Below, in pieces: positions 1-5,475 of a stretch of DNA of 8,243 bases. The number at the start of each line of letters is the position of its first letter. The stretch's first letter is position 1. Source of the stretch: Bryobacteraceae bacterium (GTDB taxonomy: Bacteria > Acidobacteriota > Terriglobia > Bryobacterales > Bryobacteraceae); contig JARKOC010000317.1 in the NCBI GenBank assembly GCA_029975915.1, forward strand, positions 1-8,243. Direction: 5' to 3'. Position numbers and translations under genes: made by a program. The notes beneath the pieces were generated by a model, which saw nothing but the letters and a program-made list of their open reading frames with translations, was not told where the DNA came from and searched no databases.

Positions 1-471
1 GTCGGTGCCGATGGGCAGGTACAGCCAGTACTCCAGGACGCACGACATGTTCGGAATCGGGTTGTACCAGGCGACGAGACCGGTCTGGCCGTCGATCATG
101 CCCGTTTCGCTCGTGTTGTTCTTCAGCTGCAGGCTTCCGAAACCGAGCACGCCTTCCCACAGGAAGCCGAACTTGTCCAGCCCGTCAATCTTGAAGATGT
201 GGGCGAACTTGTTGACGTTGGCGAACAGGCTCCGTGCCCCGCTGTCGCCGTCCCACGCCCTTCCCTCGTCACGGAAGGTGTTGTAGGAGAGCAGAAGATT
301 GATGCCGTCCTTGGGAATGGCGTCTCCCACCGGCAGTTGATACTCATGGGGAGCTATGACGCTGTACGGAATGATACCCGCGTGCGCCTTGCCCGCACCG
401 CCCGCAAGACAGACACATACCAAAGCCGCTGCAATACTAACCAAAGATATATTTCTCGTTCGAAACCCCAT
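1..471 (-). CDS. SphA / MetA-pathway-type outer-membrane channel (partial, C-terminus outside window)
   Basis: This reading frame runs off the left edge of the window, leaving 157 N-terminal codons. The start is ATG at 471, with an AGGAGG ribosome site 7 bases upstream. Residues 1-31 form a classic Sec signal peptide: a basic start (MGFRTRN), a hydrophobic core of Ile, Ala, Val and Leu, and a probable AHA|G signal-peptidase I cut after Ala31. The mature part has alternating polar and hydrophobic residues rich in Gly, Asn and aromatics. It includes HEYQLPVGD, DGINLLLSYNTFRDEG and a later EYWLYLPIG, which resemble the transporter family described for phenol MetA-pathway degradation (SphA-like beta-barrels). 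Such proteins are thought to pass small organic substrates across the outer membrane. It lies 138 bp downstream of the activase on the same strand and has its own ribosome site, so it may be the last gene of the lyase operon or a separate unit. Family assignment is by recognition only. Confidence 0.75.
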   Translation of the reverse strand, partial: MGFRTRNISLVSIAAALVCVCLAGGAGKAHAGIIPYSVIAPHEYQLPVGDAIPKDGINLLLSYNTFRDEGRAWDGDSGARSLFANVNKFAHIFKIDGLDKFGFLWEGVLGFGSLQLKNNTSETGMIDGQTGLVAWYNPIPNMSCVLEYWLYLPIGTD

Positions 472-609
472 GGAAACCTCCTAATATTGAAATTGACGCA
501 TGCAGTGCATATTCATCGTGGATTCGGCGGTTGAAGCCGTCCTTCGTTCTCTTCGGTCGACTCCAACCGCCGTTTTCAGGTTCATATCTGTTTGTGAAAA
601 AAGCCGCTG
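472..609. other. Intergenic region between activase and outer-membrane channel gene
   Basis: No gene is visible in these 138 bp. They hold the ribosome site of the channel gene, a short palindrome ATGCA-G-TGCAT (500-510) 29 bases before its start codon, and a long-armed inverted repeat (525-572, listed separately). On the minus strand a run of six T follows the activase stop, but I find no strong stem directly before it, so a Rho-independent terminator is not supported. No convincing -35/-10 or sigma-54 box was found. Confidence 0.5.
525..572. repeat. Inverted repeat with 9-bp arms downstream of the activase gene
   Basis: CGGCGGTTG (525-533) is the exact reverse complement of CAACCGCCG (564-572), with 30 bases between the arms. 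In the minus-strand transcript this can fold into a GC-rich stem, but it is followed by AATCC rather than a U-tract, so it is not a standard terminator. On the plus strand four T follow, but no plus-strand gene precedes it. It could be an mRNA-stabilising stem, an attenuator or a protein site between the activase and channel genes. Confidence 0.4.
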
Positions 610-1578
610 TTACCCGCCAATCCCCACCGGGATCCCACGGGCCGAAAAAAAGCGTGCTGCCTCAGCGACTTCGGCTTCGGTATGGGCCGCGAGGCCGGTC
701 AACGCATACTCCGCGCCCAGTTGCCGCCACTTGCCCTCGCCCAGCCGATGGTAGGGGAGGATATCGAGGCTTTGGAGGCTTTGGAGGCCGCACACTAAAT
801 CGGCGGTACGTCCCAGGTTCGCCTCGTCGTCATTGCTTCCCGGTATCAGCGGCAGCCGGATTTTCAGAGGTATGCCGAGCCTGGAGACGGCCCGCAGATT
901 GTCGAGGATCAGCTGATTGGATACACCGGTCAGCCGCCGATGCTCGGCGTCGTCCATGTGCTTGATGTCGGTGAGCACCAGATCCACGTATTGCAGGACG
1001 GATTCGTACGTATCCCAGGAAACGAATGAACTGGTCTCGATGGCGGTGTGGATCCCCCGATCGCGCAATTCCTTCAGGGCCGCCGTCAGAAATTCCGGCT
1101 GCGCGGTGGGCTCTCCGCCGGAAAAAGTTACGCCGCCGTTGCTCTGCTCGTAGAATTTGCGGTCCCGCTCGATGATCGCCATCAGTTCCGCTACGGACAG
1201 GTAACGCCCGATGATGTTGATGGCGCCGGCATAGCAGTATTTCGCGCACCGGCCGCACAGGGTGCATTTGTCACGGTCGATGGCCAGACCTTCGCACCCC
1301 GCCTCGTCGCGGCGGATCGCACCTTGCCCGCACACGTTCAGGCACTCGCCGCAGGCAATGCAGTTGTTGGCTATGAAGATAATCTCCGGCCTGCCCGAGA
1401 GGGATTCCGGGTTCGAGCACCAGCGGCAGTGCAGTGGACATCCCTTGAGGAAAACCAGGGTGCGGATGCCGCCGCCGTCGTGGACGGCGAATTTCTGAAT
1501 ATCGAAAACCAGTCCCGAGAGGCCGTTCTCCGGTTGGGCTATCTTGTCGAAATCCAGGACCTTTGCTCTCCAGTTCAT
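610..1578 (-). CDS. Glycyl radical enzyme activase (radical SAM, with two extra [4Fe-4S] clusters)
   Basis: This protein uses S-adenosylmethionine and an iron-sulfur cluster to abstract a hydrogen from the conserved glycine of the neighbouring lyase, creating the active glycyl radical. It has 322 residues. The radical SAM signature CxxxCxxC is at Cys47, Cys51 and Cys54 (KGCPLHCRWC), preceded by the HDGGGIRT motif of activases (33-40). A ferredoxin-like insert follows with two CxxCxxCxxxC sets: Cys73/76/79/83 and Cys105/108/111/115. The SAM-binding FSGGEPT lies at 152-158, and LPYHRLGEGKW near 274-284 is the usual C-terminal motif. The insert separates it from the small pyruvate formate-lyase activase and places it with activases of diol dehydratase and other non-PFL glycyl radical enzymes. 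The start ATG has a GGAGA site 7 bases upstream. Translation starts 66 bp after the lyase stop, so the two are surely co-transcribed. Oddity: a 9-bp tandem duplication encodes LQSLQS (residues 266-271). The exact partner is inferred from position. Confidence 0.95.
   Translation of the reverse strand: MNWRAKVLDFDKIAQPENGLSGLVFDIQKFAVHDGGGIRTLVFLKGCPLHCRWCSNPESLSGRPEIIFIANNCIACGECLNVCGQGAIRRDEAGCEGLAIDRDKCTLCGRCAKYCYAGAINIIGRYLSVAELMAIIERDRKFYEQSNGGVTFSGGEPTAQPEFLTAALKELRDRGIHTAIETSSFVSWDTYESVLQYVDLVLTDIKHMDDAEHRRLTGVSNQLILDNLRAVSRLGIPLKIRLPLIPGSNDDEANLGRTADLVCGLQSLQSLDILPYHRLGEGKWRQLGAEYALTGLAAHTEAEVAEAARFFSARGIPVGIGG
766..788. repeat. Short tandem repeat, 9-bp unit, inside activase gene
   Basis: The plus strand reads GAGGCTTTG at 766-774 and again at 775-783, followed by a partial third copy GAGGC (784-788). 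The unit length is a multiple of three, so the reading frame is kept and the activase gains a duplicated Leu-Gln-Ser just before the strand leading to its LPYHRLG motif. This looks like slippage. Confidence 0.7.
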
Positions 1579-1605
1579 TGCTGTTCTCCAGGTGTGGTAC
1601 GAGAC

Positions 1606-1631
1606 CTGCCAGGTTTTCGAAAACCTGGCAG
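1606..1631. repeat. Perfect 26-bp palindrome between lyase and activase genes
   Basis: The left half, CTGCCAGGTTTTC (1606-1618), is exactly the reverse complement of the right half, GAAAACCTGGCAG (1619-1631). After one mismatch (1605/1632) three further pairs form (1602-1604 with 1633-1635), giving 34 bp of dyad. It lies 13 bases past the lyase stop codon and 27 bases before the activase start. In the transcript it would fold into an 11-bp stem with a four-base UCGA loop. It has no trailing U-tract and the next gene lacks its own obvious promoter, so it is more likely an intercistronic mRNA-stability or processing hairpin, or a dispersed REP-like element, than a terminator. Confidence 0.85.
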
Positions 1632-1644
1632 ATCTTTATCCGAT

Positions 1645-4044
1645 TCAGAATACCTGCTCGGTGCGGGAGATGATGTCGTCCTGCAGGGATTTGTCCAGGG
1701 CGGTGAAGAAGGCGCTGTATCCCGCGACGCGCACCACCAGTCCGCGATAGTCGTCCGGCTCCTGCTGGGCCTTGAGCAGCGTGTCCCGGTCCACCACGTT
1801 GTACTGGACGTGGAAACCGCCGTTCTTGAAGTAGGTCTCCGTGACCCCGATGAGGTTGCGCAGGCCGCTTTCACCCTTCACGGCGCTGGGATGGAACTTC
1901 TGGTTGAGCAGGGTGCCGTTGGAGGTGACTTCGTGGTCCAGCTTGGCCACGGAGTTGACCGTAGCGGTCGGGCCGGAGACGTCGAAGCCGCCGATGGGGG
2001 AGACGCCGTCCGCAAGAGGGGTGCCTTTCTTGCGGCCGTCCGGGGTCGCTCCGACCACGCCGCCGAACGGCACGTTGGCGGACGCCGGGTAGAGGCCGGG
2101 CTGGAACACGCCGCCGCGCGGGTTGCGGTACTTGTTGACCTCGCGGCAGTAGATATTGGCCGATTCTACGGCGATATCGTCGGCGTAGTCGTCGTCGTTA
2201 CCGTACTTGGGAGCGCGGTTGATGAGCATCTGGCGGATGTTCTCGGCCCCTTCGAAGTCTTTGTCCAGGATCGACTTCAACTCCGGCAGGCTGACGGCCT
2301 TCTCGTCGAAGCAGATCTTCTTGATTGCGGCCAGGGAATCGCCGGCATTGGCAACGCCGACGCCCTGCGGGCCGCTGAAGTTGTAAATGGCGCCCCCTTC
2401 CTGCAGCGACTTGCCGCGGCCGATGCAGTCTTCCACCAGGCTGGAGAGGAAGGGAAGGGGGACTTTTTCGCCGTGGGCCAGGTCGACCATGTTGTCGGCG
2501 TGGCACATGAGGCCGACGAAGTATTCGGTCTGTTTGGCATAGGCGTTTATGACATCGTCGAAGGTCTTCATTTCGGTCACATCGCCGGTCTTGAGACCTA
2601 CCTGCGTGCCGGTGCGCGGATCGAAGCCGTTGTTGAGGGTCAGCTCGATGACCTTGGACATGTTGAAGAACGCGGCGTCGTGCCAGCCTTCGGTCTTGCC
2701 GCCCACCTGGGGCTCGACGCAGCCGATGATGCCGTAGTCGCGGGCGTCTTCCAGTGTCAAGCCGCGCGACAGCAGGGCCGGGATGATGGTGCGGTCGCTG
2801 AAGTAGGCCGGCACGCCCAGACCCATGCGGCTGACTTCGGCCGCCTTCATGTAGAGCACGTCCGGGGTGCCTTCATGGATGCGGATGGAGAGGGAGGGGG
2901 CGTAGAGCTTGGTGTTGGCTGCAGCCTGCAGCAGCATCAGGGACAGCTCGTTGGTGGCGTCCTTGCCCTCGCGGTCCTGGCCGCCAACGATGATGTTCAT
3001 GAACATGGGATAGCCGGCGAATGCCTGGGTGGAAACCTCGTCACGCACCTTGTTCAGACTATTGAACTTGAGCCAGAGCAGGTCGAGCAGTTCCTGGGCC
3101 TTTTCGGCCGGCAGGGTTCCTTTGCTGGCCTGGTAGAAGGGATGACAGTACTGGTCGAAGCGCATGGGCGAGATGGAATGGCCGTTGGATTCGATCTGGA
3201 TCACCAGGTGGATGAACCAGAAGGACTGCACCGCCTCCTGGAAGGTTTCCGCGGGCTGGGCCGGGACCTTGCGGCAGATTCTGGCGATTTCCAGCAGTTC
3301 GGCCTTGCGGGCGGCGTCCTTCTCAGCCGCGGCCTTGCGCTCGGCCTCGTCGGCAAAGCGGGTGGCAAAGGCGATCACTGCCTGGTTGGCAATGATAGTC
3401 GACTCCAGGAAGTGCAGGGACTTCATCTGGTTGGCATCTGCGAAGTCGAATTTAGCCTTGGCCTTCTCTGCTTCGGCGATGATGCTGTTCAGCCCTTCGC
3501 GCATGACCTTGCCGTAGTTGGCCGAGATGTGGCCGACGCCGTTGTAGAAGTAGTTGCCCACGGTATAGACGACCGCGTTCTGGGCCTCGAGCGCTTCCGG
3601 TTTCATCAGGGAGGCGGCGTACTCGTTGTTGGTCTTGCCTTCCCAGTAGGGGAAAACATCTTTGGACAGGGTTTTCTTGACCTCTTCGCTGATGAGGAAG
3701 ACGTCGGCCGAGCGCTTGGCCAGGCGGTCCAGTTCCCCTTCCAGCCACTTGCAGGAGAATTCCGGATAGACCGGGGCTGAGCGTGGCATGCTGCACTGGT
3801 TGCCGACAATCAGCTCATCGTCGTCGATGAAGATCGTCATGTTAGTCAGGATCTTCTCCAGCGCCTTGGCGCGCCGGATGCTCATGGGCAGGGACTCGGT
3901 TTCCATGTAAGACTCGGTGATCAGTTTTGCCCTTTCGGCGCAGATCTCGGGTGTGGTTGCCAGGAATCTGGCCTTGATGCGCTCAACCCGCTCGCTGGGT
4001 CCGTGTGCGGCTACTGACGGTTCGATTTTCAGTTTGGATGCCAT
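1645..4044 (-). CDS. Glycyl radical enzyme, B12-independent glycerol/1,2-propanediol dehydratase type
   Basis: This 799-residue enzyme belongs to the pyruvate formate-lyase superfamily. The glycyl radical loop is RVAGYSAFF at 772-780 with Gly775, and the thiyl cysteine is Cys442 in GIIGCVEPQ. His172, His289-Ser290, Cys442, Glu444, Asp456 and Gly775 line up, with almost constant offsets (+8, +9, +12), with His164, His281-Ser282, Cys433, Glu435, Asp447 and Gly763 of Clostridium butyricum glycerol dehydratase. That family converts glycerol or 1,2-propanediol to the aldehyde plus water; its known members have about 787 residues. A single Cys after Gly excludes pyruvate formate-lyase, which has Cys-Cys. 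EGWHDAAFF after the cysteine argues against choline lyase or hydroxyphenylacetate decarboxylase. No N-terminal extension suggesting microcompartment targeting is seen. The start ATG at 4044 has AAGGAGG 8 bases upstream. Its activase follows directly. Substrate is inferred from residues; another small diol or polyol is possible. Confidence 0.95.
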   Translation of the reverse strand: MASKLKIEPSVAAHGPSERVERIKARFLATTPEICAERAKLITESYMETESLPMSIRRAKALEKILTNMTIFIDDDELIVGNQCSMPRSAPVYPEFSCKWLEGELDRLAKRSADVFLISEEVKKTLSKDVFPYWEGKTNNEYAASLMKPEALEAQNAVVYTVGNYFYNGVGHISANYGKVMREGLNSIIAEAEKAKAKFDFADANQMKSLHFLESTIIANQAVIAFATRFADEAERKAAAEKDAARKAELLEIARICRKVPAQPAETFQEAVQSFWFIHLVIQIESNGHSISPMRFDQYCHPFYQASKGTLPAEKAQELLDLLWLKFNSLNKVRDEVSTQAFAGYPMFMNIIVGGQDREGKDATNELSLMLLQAAANTKLYAPSLSIRIHEGTPDVLYMKAAEVSRMGLGVPAYFSDRTIIPALLSRGLTLEDARDYGIIGCVEPQVGGKTEGWHDAAFFNMSKVIELTLNNGFDPRTGTQVGLKTGDVTEMKTFDDVINAYAKQTEYFVGLMCHADNMVDLAHGEKVPLPFLSSLVEDCIGRGKSLQEGGAIYNFSGPQGVGVANAGDSLAAIKKICFDEKAVSLPELKSILDKDFEGAENIRQMLINRAPKYGNDDDYADDIAVESANIYCREVNKYRNPRGGVFQPGLYPASANVPFGGVVGATPDGRKKGTPLADGVSPIGGFDVSGPTATVNSVAKLDHEVTSNGTLLNQKFHPSAVKGESGLRNLIGVTETYFKNGGFHVQYNVVDRDTLLKAQQEPDDYRGLVVRVAGYSAFFTALDKSLQDDIISRTEQVF

Positions 4045-4101
4045 CGTGTGATCCTCCTTGATTCAGATGGTGATGTATCGTTTTTTGGGAGACGGTCCGG
4101 A

Positions 4102-4171
4102 CGGCGACCGCCGGTCTTCATTGAATACGGTTGGCGGAATCGGCACGCAGATGCGGCGATGCTCCGCCGGT
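4102..4171. repeat. Twice-repeated hairpin motif in the leader of the glycyl radical enzyme gene
   Basis: The 139-bp gap between the membrane-protein gene and the lyase gene contains two versions of one motif. On the plus strand they are CGGCGATGCTCCGCCGGT (4154-4171) and CGGCGACCGCCGGT (4102-4115), differing only by a TGCT insertion in the loop. Each can form a five-pair CGGCG/CGCCG stem. The copies start 52 bases apart. In the minus-strand transcript the first lies just after the membrane-protein stop and neither has a U-tract, so they are not classic terminators. They may tune mRNA stability or lyase translation, or bind a protein. Confidence 0.55.
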
Positions 4172-4183
4172 GATAACGGATCG

Positions 4184-5149
4184 CTACTTGATGAAACCGT
4201 GGGCCAGATTCAGGATCAGGGTGCCCACCGCAATGGCGCTTGCCGGGGGATCCACATGGCTGCTGCCGTGGTTCCATACGGCGCGGGCCATCAGCTCCTG
4301 GAGTAGACCGGCCAGCACGCCTACCAGGGCCGCGGCGCCGATGGAGCCGAACAGCAGGAACGCCAATGCGCTCAGGACCGCCTGGCAGTGCCAGACCGGA
4401 ACCTTCTGGATATCCCCGGCCCCCAGTTGCAGCCCGATGAGGCTGACCGCGGCGATGCCCCAGGCAAAGATCAGCGGCACCACGAAGGCCGCGGTTGCGG
4501 AGACCAGCCCCTTGGCCACCATGGGATCCAGGGCGCTCTTGGTGCCCATGGCAATGGCGCCGGACAGCAGGCCTACCCCCAGGCTGAATACCACCAGCCT
4601 CCCTGGCTGCGCCATCCAGGGGACCCAGGACAGGGACCCGGAATTGGTGCCCAGGTAGCCGTGATCGCGGATGGAATCCAACCTTCCCCACGGCATTTCC
4701 CTGACGAACAGCAGACGGGCCGCCACCTGGGCAACCGCCACGCTGAGCGCTATGCAGTCGGCCTGCTTGATGAATGGGATCTGACCGAACAGCTGTACCA
4801 TGAGATGACCGGCGACCGCTGCCAGGCCGCCCACCAGCAGCACGTCCCAGGATGTGCCGATCAGGGGTGACAGAATGTCCTTGGCGCTGCCGCTGGGCAG
4901 GTTTTTCCGCACCCCGGCCGCATAGGCCGCAGCCACCGTGCCGGCGACAAAACCGCCGGCCTGGGGACCGAAAACCGCGCCGAGCCCCACCTGCAGGAGC
5001 AGAAAATCCGAGCCGCCGGTGAGGATGACAAAGCAACCTGCAAGGACGATAAGTCCGACGATAACGAATGACAGGAGCCCGCCGAGCGCGGCGCCGACGA
5101 TGCCGCCGCCAAAGCAGAGCATCAGGGTATTGACAGACAATGGTTCCAT
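4184..5149 (-). CDS. Polytopic inner-membrane protein, unknown family, possible substrate permease
   Basis: I do not recognise the family. The start ATG at 5149 is chosen because GGGAGGG ends 4 bases upstream; an ATG at 5197 would add 16 charged residues without a ribosome site. The 321-residue product is dominated by hydrophobic Gly/Ala-rich segments, about eight to nine predicted spans near 9-45 (two), 52-79, 100-121, 129-149, 184-202, 214-241, 256-288 and 302-320. The longest polar stretch is 150-183, with several Trp and Gly. The two halves look alike: an FG-starting span (from Phe60 and from Phe267) is followed 28-29 residues later by a GS-containing loop (GSAKDILSPL and GSSHVDPPAS) and another span, which suggests an internal duplication like that of many transporters. 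It is the first gene of the minus-strand group and diverges from the PocR kinase, so transport of the diol substrate or product is a reasonable but unproven role. Confidence 0.85.
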   Translation of the reverse strand: MEPLSVNTLMLCFGGGIVGAALGGLLSFVIVGLIVLAGCFVILTGGSDFLLLQVGLGAVFGPQAGGFVAGTVAAAYAAGVRKNLPSGSAKDILSPLIGTSWDVLLVGGLAAVAGHLMVQLFGQIPFIKQADCIALSVAVAQVAARLLFVREMPWGRLDSIRDHGYLGTNSGSLSWVPWMAQPGRLVVFSLGVGLLSGAIAMGTKSALDPMVAKGLVSATAAFVVPLIFAWGIAAVSLIGLQLGAGDIQKVPVWHCQAVLSALAFLLFGSIGAAALVGVLAGLLQELMARAVWNHGSSHVDPPASAIAVGTLILNLAHGFIK

Positions 5150-5192
5150 GATTCCCTCCCTCAATAAATGTGACTTCCGTAAGTAAGTGACC

Positions 5193-5205
5193 AACAATCT
5201 TTGTT
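5193..5205. promoter_or_regulatory. Dyad AACAA-TCT-TTGTT (possible operator)
   Basis: Perfect 5-3-5 inverted repeat in front of the membrane-protein gene. Its left part AACAATC recurs exactly at 5282-5288, inside the second dyad, 89 bases away. Shared half-site wording in two dyads is what a dimeric regulator such as the adjacent LuxR-type protein might need, but the arms are short and AT-rich, so chance is possible. Confidence 0.3.
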
Positions 5206-5257
5206 ATTCCTCTGAACCTGTACCGATTCCCTGAACACCTTCGTTGCGCGCATCCTA

Positions 5258-5286
5258 GTTGTATAAAAGAAACCTCTTTGTAACAA
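5258..5286 (-). promoter_or_regulatory. Candidate promoter for the membrane protein / lyase group
   Basis: On the minus strand TTGTTA (5286-5281) is followed after 17 bases by TACAAC (5263-5258); each matches four of six sigma-70 consensus positions. It would give a leader of about 100 bases before the ATG at 5149. The -35 element falls inside the 5278-5295 dyad, an arrangement seen when an activator contacts RNA polymerase. The match is weak and was found by eye. Confidence 0.3.
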
Positions 5287-5295
5287 TCGCTACAA
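5278..5295. promoter_or_regulatory. Dyad TTGTA-N8-TACAA (possible operator for the response regulator)
   Basis: TTGTA (5278-5282) and TACAA (5291-5295) are perfect inverted arms separated by ACAATCGC. Allowing one extra T, the symmetry continues outward as TCTT and AAGA. It overlaps the candidate -35 of the minus-strand operon and lies between the divergent genes, where the neighbouring LuxR-type regulator would be expected to bind. The spacing of 8 is unlike the classic NarL 7-2-7 site, so the assignment is inference. Confidence 0.35.
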
Positions 5296-5319
5296 GACGC
5301 CATTTTTGTCCCCCGAAAG

Positions 5320-5338
5320 AGTGAATTTTTCCTTCACT
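5320..5338. promoter_or_regulatory. Dyad AGTGAA-N7-TTCACT
   Basis: Perfect 6-bp arms (5320-5325 and 5333-5338) around TTTTTCC, about 140 bases before the kinase ATG. It could be an operator for the kinase/regulator genes, or a small hairpin if transcribed; it has no T-tract after it. It differs in sequence from the TTGTA/TACAA dyad, so if real it would bind something else. Confidence 0.3.
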
Positions 5339-5475
5339 ATGCCCGCGGCACATTTTTCTCTTCCGAAGGCGCGAAGGCTTATGCTATTACCAGTCAGGGG
5401 TTTCTGTGAAAGAGGCGGGTAGGCCTGGGGGGGAAGCGAAAAGACCGGTTTCCATTTCCGGCCGGAGGTAGCCGC

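Larger units (their letters stand above)
5150..5475. promoter_or_regulatory. Divergent intergenic regulatory region
   Basis: This 326-bp gap holds no credible protein gene. It separates the minus-strand lyase group from the plus-strand kinase/regulator genes, so it should carry both promoters. It is more AT-rich than the flanking genes. Three short dyads (5193-5205, 5278-5295, 5320-5338) and one candidate minus-strand promoter are listed separately. I searched by eye for sigma-54 boxes (GG-N10-GC) and found none convincing. For the kinase gene, a TATGCT/TATTAC stretch near 5380-5389 could serve as a -10, but no good -35 precedes it. Nearby, GAAGGC is repeated in tandem with an 8-base period (GAAGGCGC GAAGGCTT). 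The kinase ribosome site GGAGG lies at 5464-5468, 7 bases before its ATG. Confidence 0.6.

Noticed and set aside
1048..3780. A 910-codon open frame on the plus strand opposite the lyase and activase genes
   Set aside because: It is antisense to two unmistakable enzyme genes, and its translation is low-complexity (rich in Gly, Val, Asp, Ala and His) with no domain. Long antisense frames are common opposite GC-rich genes.
1645..4044. Calling the lyase pyruvate formate-lyase, choline TMA-lyase or benzylsuccinate synthase
   Set aside because: Pyruvate formate-lyase needs adjacent cysteines, but here Gly precedes Cys442. The residues after the cysteine (EGWHD) fit diol dehydratase better than choline lyase, and no benzylsuccinate synthase small-subunit genes are present.
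4382..4394. Palindrome CTGGCA-G-TGCCAG within the membrane-protein gene
   Set aside because: Short, inside coding sequence encoding ordinary residues, and unrelated to the intergenic 26-bp palindrome beyond a few bases; likely chance.
5150..5197. Extending the membrane protein to the upstream ATG at 5197
   Set aside because: The extra 16 residues are charged and lack a ribosome site, whereas ATG at 5149 sits 4 bases after GGGAGGG and directly precedes the first membrane span.
4029..5303. A 424-codon minus-strand frame overlapping the membrane-protein gene
   Set aside because: The translation is Arg/Gly/Pro-rich without motifs, while the overlapping frame encodes clear membrane spans and has a strong ribosome site.
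5381..5422. A 13-codon ORF upstream of the kinase gene as a leader peptide
   Set aside because: Only a weak ribosome site, no run of regulatory codons and no associated attenuator hairpin.
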